DNA of 64,000 nt, taken from NCBI GenBank assembly GCA_011634665.1, contig WAEK01000010.1:1756001-1820000 (forward strand). The letters run 5' to 3'. The notes under the pieces were generated by a model. That model ran no database searches. It saw only the letters and a program-made list of their open reading frames with translations, and was not told the DNA's origin. The position numbers and the translations under genes were made by a program. Position 1 is the first letter of the stretch, and each line of letters opens with the position of its first letter. This DNA comes from Mortierella sp. BCC40632. Taxonomy: Eukaryota > Mortierellomycota > Mortierellomycetes > Mortierellales > Mortierellaceae. Positions 1 through 14,962 of the stretch are shown here, in pieces.

Positions 1-119
1 GAAAAGGAGGAGGAAGAGGGGAGAGGGGCAGAAGGTCGTTATCAATCGGTGTAAACGGTAAATGTCTGACACACACACACACACTCTCTCTCTTTCTCTC
101 TCTTTACTTCTTTTCTTAG

Positions 120-391
120 TACCCACACGGAATAGCCTACGAGGTCGAGATCGAATCTCTGGATCCTGTTCTGGCAAAGGAGCGGATGTAAGTACAGCAT
201 AAAGCAGTTTTTGGAAAGGCCGTGTCGTTCAGCAAAAACCAACTCTTGTTGACTTAAAGAGATACAATCAAACGTATCCCTTCTCTTTCCTTTCTACCCT
301 TAGGACTGACCTGATGCACCAGAGTGGCATCTCATTTGCAAACAGTCAGAGAAACAAATTTGAAAACATGGTCTATGGATCTATTTTGTAG
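120..391 (+). CDS. 3' end of a gene, possibly an mRNA 5'-triphosphatase (CYTH/Cet1-like); partial
   Basis: Two short exons, 120..187 and 304..391, are joined by a clean GTAAGT...CCCTTAG intron and read through in one frame (51 codons, then TAG). The 120 boundary follows TTTTCTTAG, so the gene starts before the window. The peptide has an acidic AYEVEIES strand followed by a helix and an FENMVYGSIL end. Fungal RNA triphosphatases of the Cet1/CYTH type finish with a comparable EVEIE-like metal-binding strand and a feelv-like terminal helix, so that family is my best guess. If right, the enzyme would remove the gamma phosphate of nascent mRNA before capping. Only about 50 residues are visible, so the assignment is tentative, but the exon structure itself is convincing. 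Confidence 0.45.
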
Positions 392-1916
392 CTCCTCTCA
401 TTACTGTCATGATGGGCAGGACTACAACCTGTGCAAAGAACATTGGATTTGTCAGGGATTATTTACCCCTGCCTAGCCTCTTCCTCCCCGAGACATCAGG
501 GAAGAATAAGAGTCGTGGGGACATGCAGCTCGTCTCGTCATCTAATAAAGGTCCGAGTGTTCAGGACATGCCGTGTGCAGAAAAAAAAAAAAAAAAAAAA
601 AAGACCCTGGGTTGCGCTGAGAGGCGGGTGACAGATTTTGCTACCACCCCTACCCCCTGGATATGACTCGAGGTAAGAATCTCAAAGGACCTTGCCCTTT
701 GGCTCGAGCCAGGAGTCAGTTGCAACCCATCCTTAGGTTTGTATGCGATGTGTGTATGCGTGAGTGAGTGAGTGAGTGAGCGTGTGTTTGTGGGTACACT
801 ACAGACGCGGTCCTGTGATGAGCTATCTGTTAAAGAATGTGATGCTTGTTCGCCCCTGAACCAACCCAATGTCTCCTATTTTCGTTCTTTTGTATACCTC
901 TTCCTGAGCCATGTCAAGGTGCACTACAGCAAGATTGCTGAGCAGCAAGCCATGTGCGCTGGCCATGGCGAGCTCTTTTCTTTTTTTCTTTTTCTATTTT
1001 TTTTTTTTCTTGCTCTCCCTCCTTCACCCCCCACCCCCTTCCGATGCTTGTCATTTACGCCCGGAGTTGTCATCTTTATCCCTTTCTGGGGGGAGGGAAG
1101 GAGTAAAGCGTGATCTCCTTGCGTGAGTGGCACCCTTCCCTATCCACACTCGCGATGCTCCCGAGACGACTATTTGGGCAGGATGGAAAGTGGTGTGTGC
1201 CAGAAAACCACTCTCTTTATATCTCATCGGAGCCTGGATGACGAACAAAAAGGTCTTGCGCTGAGGGGCGCATGTGTATCCAACGCTTGCAGGGGAAAGG
1301 ACCCGTCGGTCATCACGCAGGCACACACACATACACCGACACACAACACACACACGCACATGTGGGCTGGGCACCATTGCGGAGCGAACTGACCTCAACT
1401 CATTGTGGACACAGCTTGCTTTTCTCTTTGCCCCTTTTGTCTCTTTCTCTCTTTCCTCTGTTCTCTCTCCCCCCCCCCTTTTTTTCTCTGACAAGTCCAC
1501 TACGAGAACTGGTCTTCGCAAAGCCTTCGACTGTCATTGCTGTTGCTCCTCGCACCTTTTCTCTCCATTCTCTTGCGCTTCCTCTCTCTCCTCCCTTCCT
1601 CTCCTTTCCTCCCTCTCTCCCTCTCTCTCTCTTTCTCTCTCTCAACGAATGCCCTTGGATCGCAACTTTGAAAGGAAAAACTCTTCAGAAGAACAAAAGA
1701 AAAAGAAAAAAGCGTCATTTATTCAGCAACCGCCAATTCTTGTCAAAAGTTCCTCAACACTTGCTTCCCTGGTCAAGGCGCAAACGGCACACTACGCTCG
1801 TCAACACTCTTGGGTGTGAACCCACTCTTCCTCATCCTTCACACTTTGCTGGAGTGTCCTGCTGTCTTTTTGCTAGCACATACCTCTCCTCCCCAGCCGT
1901 TGAAGACATCGTTGCC
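392..1916. other. Intergenic region and leader of the arrestin gene
   Basis: I find no gene here. The stretch holds a run of about 23 A near 580, GTGAGT repeats near 765, a T/C-rich patch near 975-1035, a CA-rich patch near 1320-1360 and a strongly pyrimidine-rich tract at about 1420-1650 (CT repeats) leading to the arrestin start. One frame stays open from 1272 into the arrestin gene, but its residues there are low-complexity Ser/Leu/Pro from the CT tract. I treat it as untranslated leader. Confidence 0.6.
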
Positions 1917-4900
1917 ATGATGGCCTCTCGAGTGGTCTATCCCCCCATTAGCGATCCTCATGACCACTTGCCCCGCTCCGCCTCGCCCATGATAGCGTCT
2001 TCGCCCACGACGAGGATACGGGCAAGCAGCGTCTTCGCCCGCCGACTCTCTCTCACGGCAGCCTCAGTCGCCACCACGGTCGCATCATCGTCCCTCTTTG
2101 GGTCCTCGCCCCCATCCAACTCATCTTCGATGTACCAGCAAAACTCTTTCTTCCGAGCGTCGAGCTCTCACATCAACAACCCTCCCCAGGCTACCACTTC
2201 CTCCACCTCCTCCATTGCATCACCACCATCCTCTTCGACAGCGGCCATCTCTTCTGGACAAGCCTCGCCGTCTCGGACGTCCACCTTTGGACGACCAAGG
2301 TCGCAGAGCACAACTCATCCGCCACCCCCAAAATACAAAACGTACCGGACTCCACAATTGCGCATCTCACTGCAGGATGCTGCAGGCAATTTGGTCCTCT
2401 CCCCTCCTGTCATGGCTCCTGGGGAGTCGATTCGAGGACAAATCCATCTGGAGCTTCCCAAACCAACCCCAGTTCATTCCATCGATGTCTGCCTCATGGG
2501 CACGGTAACGGCTTTGGATGGGGCCAGACTAGGCACAATGAAGTCTGAGGTGATTTTGGAAGAGTTCAAGACTGTGGCCACGGCGTCTATTACCAATTCG
2601 AGGAGTAACACAACTCGACGACATACCACGCCTGCTCCTGCAGCTACCCCAATCCCTACAACAAGAAGATCTCGTGGCAACAGCATGAGTTCTGGACAGG
2701 ATCGAGCTGCTGCAGGAACGATGGCACGCGCAGCAACAACAGTTGGATCCCCTCTGTCGACAGAGGTCATGTCGAGAACGTTTTCAATGCCATCGACATC
2801 ACCTCTTTTCTCTCAACAGGGTCTCAATGCCTCGACCTTGTCCTTGAACCGGTCTGTATCACCCACCCCCGCCGATCTCCGAGGAAGACGAACTAGTTTT
2901 TCGGCCAATGTGGATGTGCCCTTGGGATATGGTTCTGCTCTGGGCAGGAGTCGAAATATGAGTATGGTGAACATTAGTACGATCACTCAGTTTCCAGACG
3001 ATCCCTCTTTACCTGAGGCACCTTCGTATGACCCACCCAACTATGAGCGTATCTTTGCAGGCCCTTCGGATACGACTATGCCAACGACGGGAGTGGATGC
3101 AGTACGACCAAGTACCGATTCGTCGAGGAGTGGACAGGACAGCAACTCTTTGGCCTCGGAACCAAGACACAGCCCATCGGCAAGTACTGATGAAGGTGAG
3201 GAAAAAAAAAAAGAGGGGGGTGTTTTTCGTGTGTGAGATTTGTTTTTTGTTTTTTGTTTTAGTTGTTTTGGATGCTTACGTTGGGTTGCTCACTTTTTTA
3301 ATGCAGAAAGAAAAGAGGCAGTCGTACTCACATTATTTTGTTGACATCAATGTTATGGGATAGCCCAACCACGACGCAGCCGACGCACAAGGAGCAACGG
3401 TAGTAGTGGAGACGATCAGGAAGCTCAAGGAGGAAGAAACACTCCACGACAACAACAACCAGCAACAGCAGCAGCAGCAGAGGCTGCCGAACCCAAAGCA
3501 GTGTTGATGCAATCTGGCAACTATGTGATCCCTTTCTCGATTCGAATCCCTGCCAATACTACTATCTCTCTCCCGGGTTCGTTCTCAGACCCGGTCGGGA
3601 GTATCAGTTACCAGCTCAAGGCGATCATGAAGCAAATCTTGCCGAGTCCGGATCCATATAATCCCAAGGCACTTGTGGTTGAGCCCACGTTTATGTCAGC
3701 GCCTCAAGTCATCAAGTTGATTCCCATGAATAACCCCAACAACATGCCACTCTATGCCGTTCCCTACGAAACAGAATCTATCCGGGCCAATGTCGGTCAT
3801 TGGGTCTGGTCCACAGGGTTTATGGAGGCGCATGCTTGGGTGCCCAAACAAGGGTATCGACCTGGAAGGATGATTCCATTGGTGATTCATATTGTGAATC
3901 ATTCGGATGCTAGACAGATCTTGGTCGAGACCACTTTGTGTAAATGTCTTCATTATGGATCTGGATTGGCAAAGCTTCGATCGATGGGATTGACGGGTCA
4001 ACCCTATGGTTTGGATCTATCCCTGGGGATGGCCGAAACGGAGGATCAGGGGACGATCACAGCACGGGACATGCCCGAGGCACAACCTCCGCGTCATTCA
4101 AGTCGTCGGAGACGAGACAGCCACCGAACAAGTACCACAGCAACTATGACTACGAACAGAACCACGACCACTACGATGACTACCACTACACGCGATGAGA
4201 TGTCTACCATGCCCTCGCCTCCAGCCTCGCCGTACGAGTCCAATTTTTCGACGACGCCGACGAGTGAACATGGTGGAGAGTCACCCAATGGGTCTGTTCA
4301 TGAGGCTCGAGTCTCTGTAGCGACAAGTCCTAATAGCATGACATCCATCTCGAATCAATGGGAGTCGATGTCGATCCATAGTTCGAACCCACCCGAGGGG
4401 CCAATGGGAAGTAGTGTCAGTAGTAGCGGAGGTATTCAATACCAACCAGATCGCTCGACCATGGTCTCACCCACTCCCTCCAACAATTCCCAACAACAAC
4501 AGCAACAACAGACTATCACCTTGCCAATGGTTCAACATCAACGTGAAAAGATGACCAAGCTCAAGACAGTGATCAATTGTAGTTCGGCCGTCGATCGCGA
4601 GATTCAAAAGACGATTATGATGCCTATACCCCGAACAGCTGGGTATTCGATTCTAAACGCACCATTACTCGAGGTATCGTATGTAGTCGTGGTCAAGATC
4701 CGAGCCGAGAAGGGATATTCACGTAGTCTAAGACTAGAGGTTCCGATTGTAGTTGTAGTTCCTGAGGAAGGGGATATGGAGGAAGAGGAGGAAATGATTC
4801 AGGCAGGGCTGTTTGTGGACGCGACGGATTATGCGATGGCGGCGTTTAGTGGGGATGAGTATGATTATGGGCATCAAGGGGAATGTCCTCCCTATGAACC

Positions 4901-4940
4901 GGCTCCTAGTTCGAGTTCTCGGCGGCGTAGCCGGAGATGA
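1917..4940 (+). CDS. Arrestin-like trafficking adaptor with PPxY motif
   Basis: Exons 1917..3195 and 3364..4940 give 951 residues; the intron starts GTGAGG, ends ATAG and the phase is preserved. An arrestin N-like beta region starts near residue 138 (KYKTYRTPQLRISL...GESIRGQI). An arrestin C-like region runs from about 475 (NYVIPFSIRIPANTTISLPG) past 583 (AHAWVPKQGYRPGRMIPL) and resumes near 829, split by about 200 Ser/Thr/Gln-rich residues. A PPNY motif at 373-376 is a classic docking site for WW domains of Rsp5/Nedd4 ubiquitin ligases. Fungal alpha-arrestins (ART family) recruit that ligase to plasma-membrane transporters for endocytosis, which is the likely role here. The methionine at 1917 was chosen because upstream reading is CT-tract low complexity. 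Confidence 0.85.
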
Positions 4941-5006
4941 GCTAAAAGTAGGAAAGAGGGTTCTTTTTTTGTTGTTTTTACCGGGGAAAAGGGGGAGGAA
5001 GAGAGA

Positions 5007-5055
<49 letters not shown>

Positions 5056-5247
5056 TCTCTTTTGTCTGTTGGAAAGACATTGTACATAGGAACAACTTTG
5101 AAAAGATAGTGCTTTACACATGTATAAAACCACATCAGTTTTATAATTATCTTTTTTTTTCTTCTTCTTCTTGGAAAGGTATGGGTTACTTATAAGATGC
5201 ATGTTTCTTTTCCGACTTGAAGAAGGAGTAAAAAGGTAGAAATTGGT

Positions 5248-5278
<31 letters not shown>

Positions 5279-6075
5279 AAAGTGAGAGAACGCCCTCCCC
5301 CCTCTCCCTTTCTGTTAGATAGGAGAGAAGAAAAAAAAATTTAGCTGCAAGTCTGCATTCGATGAGCATGAGCCTATAGGAAGAGCGCGGATCAAATTCG
5401 ATCGTCCTTCCAGACTTGACCTGTCCTACAAAAGCGTCATGGAGATTTTTTTTAAAAAAAACCATCTTCAGTGAGAGAGAGAATGGAGCGAAAAAAGAGG
5501 AAAAAATATTTCTTTTTTATGTCTTTTTGGGGCTTACTGAATTGGAGCCAAGTCCTTATCCCCCAGGGTATCTTTGGTTGGCTAATCTGTGCCTTGACAC
5601 GACTTTTCTTTCTTTCTTTCTTTCTTCCTTTTTCCCTTCTTTTCTTCTTTCTTAGTACCCCTAGCAAGTGCACAGATGTCTTGGTCAGGCTGCAGAGGCA
5701 TCCACTTGCTCGGCAATATGCGCACCATGACTCCGCGGAGCTGTGCAAAAATGACTAGGAAGAGGTATGAGCAAAAGGAATGAGCGACGGTGCTCAGCCT
5801 ATTGTTAATGTTGCGGGGTAGGGAGAGGAGAGGGAGGAGAGGGAAAAGAGAAGAAGAGGAAGAGGAAGAGGAAGAGGAAGGCGGCTCTCTCTTTTGACAG
5901 TGTCTCGCAGGACCCGGGGGGGGGTGAAGTACGTGTGAGTGTGAACGAGAGAATGGTGGGCGGGGAGCTGAAATCGACAGAGCGAGAGCAGTCGAGATTG
6001 CAGCAGAGCATGATCTGTAGAAGCGAGAAGAGAGAGAAGAGCCCTCTCTCACTCCTCCTCACTGCCTCCTCACAG

Positions 6076-6113
<38 letters not shown>

Positions 6114-6825
6114 TCACACACACATTCACACACGCTCTCTCGTCCTCGTCCTCGTTCTAGTTCTCGCTCTCTCGTTCTCTCTCTTTCTCCGCGAAGAAAG
6201 CGGTTAGTAGTAGACTGCGGCGTGGACCCAAAAGAACCCTGTCTTTGGAGCAGGCTCACCGGCCTTTGTCCTCGTTTTGGACCAGGGTGAGACTGCGAGG
6301 CGAAGCGGATCGACTACACAGGAAGCAGAGTACTTGTGTGTTCAGCACAGTGTATGTACAGAGTGGAGTAGACTTTGACTCTCTCACTCACTCTCATGGG
6401 AGAGACAGGTGGGTAGACGGACGCCTTCTTTTCTTCTCTTCTTCGCCTCTCTTCTTCTCTTCTTTTCTCTCCTTTCTTCTCTTCTCTCTTCTTTTTTCTT
6501 CTTCTTCTTTTCTCTCTCCCACGCATACCTTCTCTTTCTTTGCATCGATCATCTTCATCCCCTCTCTCTCCCTCATCCTCTCTCTCTCATCTGTACATCA
6601 CCACTCTCTCTCATTGCTCGACACTTTATTTATTTTTTATTTGCTCTTTTCTGATTCGACATTCGCCACATCTCTTTCCTTCCTTCTTCCGCGCGCAACT
6701 TTTTCCTCCACCTGCTCCTCCTCCAACACAGCCTCCTGCCACAACCAGGGCCCTCGCCGCTCCCTTGGACCAGCTCACACCCGAGACAACACACACACAT
6801 CCATCACCTACTTCTCGCCAGACAC
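4941..6825. other. Intergenic region with long homopolymer and CT/CA tracts
   Basis: No gene is supported. It contains an A44 run (5008..5051), GA repeats near 5250-5275, CTTT repeats near 5605-5640, an AC microsatellite (6078..6112) and a pyrimidine-rich leader (about 6420-6660) before the kinase start. Open frames here are low-complexity Lys/Arg/Ser/Phe and lack domain-like sequence. Confidence 0.6.
5008..5051. repeat. A44 homopolymer
   Basis: Uninterrupted run of 44 A just downstream of the arrestin stop codon. Lengths of such runs are often unreliable in assemblies. Confidence 0.9.
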
Positions 6826-10409
<3,584 letters not shown>

Positions 10410-10811
10410 GCAAAAGACCTTTTCTTTTCTTTTTGCTCTCTCTCTTTTCTCTCTCCAAGGAAAAAAAAGGCATTTTCACTTCCTGTATTATTCATTCTCC
10501 ACTTCCAAATCACCCAACCACTGATTCCACGTTCCAATCAAACAAACCAAAAAAGACCTCCAATAAACCAACATGTATATTATCATCAATCAAGCTCTCT
10601 GATGAGCGGATGAAACCATATCATAATTTTAATTTTCTTTGTCTCTTGCTCAGTTTCCCATGTGCTAATCTAGGACAAAAAAAAAAGGGAGGGCCTCTTT
10701 TCGAGTCATCTCAACTGACTGTGTGCTGGGAACAAGTCGCGGTCGTAGAGAAAATGACTAGACGACCTTCAACAGATTATATTTCTCTCTCTCTCTTTCC
10801 TCCCTTCAAGT
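10410..10811. other. Short convergent intergenic region
   Basis: This is the tail-to-tail spacer between the plus-strand kinase and the minus-strand DUF1776-like gene. It probably holds both 3' untranslated regions. I see no gene or RNA in it. Confidence 0.6.
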
Positions 10812-12556
10812 TCAAGAACGGCTCATCGATACTGAAATATACTCTTTCACCTCCAAAACCTGTCTCTGAACCCGCTCCATCGTTCCATTCAAGGCACAAT
10901 CCACCCAACTCCGAGGCACAATCCAGGCCACCATAGAATAGGCTAAACTGCCTGTACCCACTGGTTTGTAAATGGGTGGATAAGAACAAGTGATGGCTTC
11001 GAGCGTGGCTTCGGAAATGGCCAACGTGGTCGAAGAATGTTCACATGTCTCTCGAAGAAGTTGAATCGGATTCATCATTGCCTTGAAAAGTCCTAGAACA
11101 CATCCAGTGTTTCTGGTCGAGCTGCAGGTGGATAAAAATGACTATCCAACAGAGATGATCGTGAATATTTTCAAAAAAAAAAAAAAAAAAAAAAAAACAA
11201 TTGTCTTGTTAGATACTAGGGGAGTATCGACCAAAAAAAAAAAAAGAGAGAGACCACGAACAAACACCACTCCAAATAATATACCTTGTTCTCCGATTCA
11301 TTTGTCTTTTTACAACGCATCGCGTCTACGATACCAGGTTTGAGACAGACAACATCAATGCCGGCCTTGGCTACTTCACGTCTTAGCGAATCCGCAACGG
11401 CTTCCATCGCATGATGACTGGCACATATGGATGATTGCGAGGGAAGTCCCAAGTTTCCTGTGATGGCTGAAGACATAAGGATCAATCTTGGTGTTCGTCG
11501 CTTCTCGAGTAGTCTAGGTGCCGTCTTTCCGAGCTTTTTTTTTTTTTTTTTTAATATATTGTGGAGAAACGATTAGTATGCCTTTCTTCTCTCGAGTCCA
11601 ATCTCCAGAAAATTTTTTTTTTTTTTTTTTTTCCCATTTTCTCTTTACCAAAGAAAGTGTCTGCTGTGCGACAAGGACGGTGCCTGTGACATTTATATCC
11701 AAAGATCGACGCCAGAGAGAGATATCTACCGTAGAAATCTCACCCTGCACGGCCGAATGTGGGTTGATAATCACTGCTGTCAACATAAACAATGGCCAAG
11801 GATCCCCTCCACATTGCTCTTGTCTTGATGATGTGGATGTCGAATTCATTGTGCTATGATGATAGCTTCCATGTCCTCCTGACTCGACATGTGTGGATCC
11901 TGATAGATTAAAAGGAAGAATCGGAGTCGTGACCGTCGATGGGTCTTCTTCCTCTTGAACAAACACGAGTGATGAAGGCGAGGAGACATTCTCGGATGAG
12001 GCTTCCTCTCCTTGAGCAGTCGTATTGATGGTGGCGGATCCAGTCCAAGAAGAGACGGGTGGTGTAGCTCCTGTCAACAGATGTTCGTTCTGTTGCTCAA
12101 CAAAGGCGGCGACTCTTGCGACAAAGGCACTGACCGAGTCCTCCTAAGTAGATTAGGGGAAAGAGGTTGTGTAGAGGATGTTCCAGATGTTCAAAAAGGC
12201 AATAAAACAGCGACGAAAAGGACTTCCTGTCAGAAAAGGAAATTTTCGCCGTAGAGTAGTGAAGGCTTGCTTTCTTGGCAATTAGAAAATCTTTTTTTTT
12301 TTTTTTTACCTCGCACAGGTCCACGATGACCGGATGGATATCCTGGATACCCCAATGATAGACTTGTTCAAGCTGGGCACTGTCTGCCACTCCAACAAAA
12401 ACAATGAATCCTTGCTGCTCCAGAGAGATCGCCAAAGCTGAGCCTTCCGGTGTCGATCCATTGATGACCACTAGTAGTAGTAAACAGTTGTTGTAAATAA
12501 AGTTGTTACTGTGGGAAGGCTCTTTGCTTCATGTCCCTTGGACCACAAATGTGAAG

Positions 12557-12590
<34 letters not shown>

Positions 12591-13021
12591 GAAGAGAGAG
12601 AAAGAGAGAGAGAAAGAGAGAAAATCTTACCTACTACTTCCCGTTTGGAGTCATCTTTGGCCCTGAGCACTTTGCGACGGTAAAGTCGACGACAATGTCG
12701 TCGTCCAGCACGAAGAGCAAATGCACCTACGACAGCGACCGCCACCGAAACCACGATGGCTCCAAGGACCACCTTGACTAGTTGTCTTCCTGAACATTGT
12801 ACACGAGGGTGCTTTGAGGAACGGGATGAAGAAGAAGAAGAAGGGAGAACGACAATAGCTTTGCTCGAGTCGGATTTTTTAGAGAGAGGGCCCTCGAGCG
12901 TGGGTAGATTTTCGCGTAGTTGTTTGAGGATGCGGTGGGTGAGGTTGCGCATCTCCTCGACAGAAGGGAGAGGAGAGGAAGGGGCGGGGGGAGTGGGAGG
13001 GGTGGAGTAGGTCTGACCCAT
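10812..13021 (-). CDS. DUF1776 / short-chain dehydrogenase-like membrane protein
   Basis: Minus-strand exons 13021..12631, 12470..12310, 12143..11649, 11533..11285 and 11081..10812 keep the frame and give 521 residues; the last junction is the least certain. A predicted membrane helix sits at about 81-103. It is followed by a Rossmann-type strand and loop (VVVVINGSTPEGSALA, about 128), a central N-V-T-G-T segment and an SDR-like MSSAITG strand. At the place where SDR enzymes carry YxxxK the sequence reads ICASHHAME, so both the catalytic Tyr and Lys are absent. This resembles the fungal DUF1776 family (yeast YNL181W type), membrane-anchored SDR relatives. An enzymatic role is doubtful; a structural or regulatory function at a membrane is possible. 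Confidence 0.75.
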
Positions 13022-13302
13022 GGTGGCGGTGGCGATGAAAGGCTAAGGTTGGGGTGAGAAACAAGTCGGTTTGCTGAAAGTGGGAGAACGGAGAGAGAAA
13101 CAGAAGAAAGAAGAAGAGAGACTCGTAAAGAACTCAAATTTGTCTGACCGTGACGCACGCGGTCACGGTGGCAGCAGCAAGAGACAAGCAACAGCAATCG
13201 TTTTTTTTTTTTTAACTCTTTTTTTTATTACGAGGTGCTCGGATGCAAGGATAAGAAAAAAAGAAATGGAAAGATAGGGAGAGAGGGAGAGAGAGAGGGG
13301 CT

Positions 13303-14748
13303 CTAGTACTGTCGCCCATAGCCTGCTGCTTGGTGGTTACCAGCGCCGTCGCGGCCACCAAAGTCCAGCTCTGACGGCTCTACAGCGTAGCGGTCGACAG
13401 TAAAGTCTCCCGTTGGGGCAGGCGCTCCTCGATGCATCGCTTCTGGAGGCGCGCTAGGCATGCTCACCTGTGACACGGCAGGGTTGGCTGCTGCGCTTGT
13501 CACTGGTTGTTGCTTGTATTCATCATATCCAACGGTCGTATAGTAGTTATCGCCTCCATACTGGTCCTGTTGGCCATACGCTCCACCATTGCCATAGCCT
13601 TCCTTCTGGTTGCCCGAGTAATAATCATCATAGCCCTGGTCATAACCCTGCTGACCATAGCCCTGTTGACCATAACCTTGTTGACCATAGCCCTGCTGGC
13701 CATAGCCTTGTTGGCCATAGCCCTGCTGACCATAGCCTTGTTGGCCATAGCCATACTGGTCATTCATGCCTGTCATTGGATGAGCATTCTGTGCATAGCT
13801 TTCATCATAATAGCTGTCGTCGTAACCATAGTTGTCCTGACCACCAGTCGTGCCCTGGGCATGAGGACGACCCGAGAATGGATAATTTTGGTTGTCGCCC
13901 GAGGAAGCTGCAGCAGCAGCAGCACCAACACTCGAACGAGGCAGTTCACTTCGACGGTGCGACATACCATAATCAATCTCGGAAAAGTCGGGCACCTTGG
14001 AACGATTTCGGTTTCGTTGCCAGCGGATCAGTGCAAAGAGAATACCCAAGGCAGCCACGCCACCAACAGCAATACCGGCATACTTGAGCGTGTTGACCAA
14101 ACCACTGTTGTCCTTGTCGTCTTTACCCTTGTTGGTCGGGAGACCACCGCTGGTACAAGCGGTTGGCGTATTCGGCTCTCCGAGGCCTGTGCAAATTTTG
14201 ATCGTCGAGTTGGGTTTGACACTACAATAGGAATAGGCTGGGTTCTGGCAGTCGTTATCAGTGTTGCACACAATCTCGGGGTTGGAGGAGCAGACCTCGT
14301 CGACCATCGGTCTGCAGATACCCGTGATGGATCCCTTATAAGGCAGGGCACAGATCTGGTTACCAGCACAGTTGGCGGTACTCATACAGGTTGTGTTGCC
14401 CGTGTTAGGCTGGGAGGCGGTGATAGGTGGGGCAGTGGTGATGGGACGGCTACTAATAGTGGTGGTGGTGGTGGGGACGGTGGTAGGGGGCTTGGTTGGA
14501 GGTACATTCGAGGTCGTGTTGGAGACAGTAGGCCTAATGGGAGTGGGAGTGGTCTCTCTGGGAGTGGTCACAGTGGAAGCAGAAGAGCTAGGACCAGTTG
14601 GGGAAACCACCGGGGAAGTTGGATCTTTAGAGGGGATTGTTGGAGTCTTTGGAGGGTCCTTTGGGTCGCCTGGTAGGTTCTGTGCGGTGATGGCCATTGG
14701 GACAAGGAGAGTGCACATGGCGAGGAGGAGGAGGGTGGATGGCTTCAT
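13303..14748 (-). CDS. Secreted-type single-pass membrane protein with Cys-rich ectodomain and GYGQQ-repeat tail
   Basis: A single exon of 481 residues. An N-terminal signal peptide ([22 protein letters not shown], cleavage near 22) precedes a Pro/Ser/Thr stalk to about 117. A compact region with ten cysteines (about 118-205) follows, then a membrane helix (about 222-242) with a stop-transfer cluster [10 protein letters not shown]. The cytosolic tail contains about seven tandem GYGQQ units and further Tyr/Gln/Gly-rich sequence. The layout suggests an O-glycosylated wall or plasma-membrane sensor-like protein. I do not recognise a named family. The long antisense open frame over this gene is a shadow of its regular codon use. 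Confidence 0.8.
   Translation of the reverse strand: MKPSTLLLLAMCTLLVPMAITAQNLPGDPKDPPKTPTIPSKDPTSPVVSPTGPSSSASTVTTPRETTPTPIRPTVSNTTSNVPPTKPPTTVPTTTTTISSRPITTAPPITASQPNTGNTTCMSTANCAGNQICALPYKGSITGICRPMVDEVCSSNPEIVCNTDNDCQNPAYSYCSVKPNSTIKICTGLGEPNTPTACTSGGLPTNKGKDDKDNSGLVNTLKYAGIAVGGVAALGILFALIRWQRNRNRSKVPDFSEIDYGMSHRRSELPRSSVGAAAAAASSGDNQNYPFSGRPHAQGTTGGQDNYGYDDSYYDESYAQNAHPMTGMNDQYGYGQQGYGQQGYGQQGYGQQGYGQQGYGQQGYGQQGYDQGYDDYYSGNQKEGYGNGGAYGQQDQYGGDNYYTTVGYDEYKQQPVTSAAANPAVSQVSMPSAPPEAMHRGAPAPTGDFTVDRYAVEPSELDFGGRDGAGNHQAAGYGRQY
13667..13760. repeat. Coding tandem repeat (15-bp GYGQQ units)
   Basis: A 15-base unit repeats about seven times in the membrane-protein gene, alternating slightly in synonymous positions (CCATAGCCTTGTTGG versus CCATAGCCCTGCTGA on the plus strand). 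Each unit encodes Gly-Tyr-Gly-Gln-Gln on the minus strand. Such arrays change copy number easily. Confidence 0.85.
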
Positions 14749-14927
14749 GATATCGGGTATGGGACCAATGTCTCCAGAGGTAAGAGAGAGAAAAAAGGTC
14801 GGAAGGGTAGGAGGGGAAGGGGGTCGTAAAAAGAAGGGTCCAGATCAAACCCCGAGAGACGTTGTCAGTCGGAGCAAAAGAGATGATGAGGATGATGGAG
14901 AGGAAGGATGAAGAGATGAGGAGCAAA

Positions 14928-14962
<35 letters not shown>

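Noticed and set aside
1272..1916. N-terminal extension of the arrestin frame up to 1272
   Set aside because: The extra residues come from CA and CT repeats (poly Ser/Leu/Pro/Phe) and lack conserved character. The ATG at 1917 precedes normal sequence.
5008..5051. Homopolymer runs as evidence of processed retrocopies
   Set aside because: A- and T-runs occur throughout spacers and introns of intact, intron-containing genes, so a run alone does not mark retroposition.
13507..14676. A 389-codon plus-strand open frame opposite the GYGQQ membrane-protein gene
   Set aside because: It is the antisense shadow of a repetitive gene. Its product is monotonous Ile/Leu/Ala/Thr repeats, while the minus strand has a signal peptide, Cys module and membrane helix.
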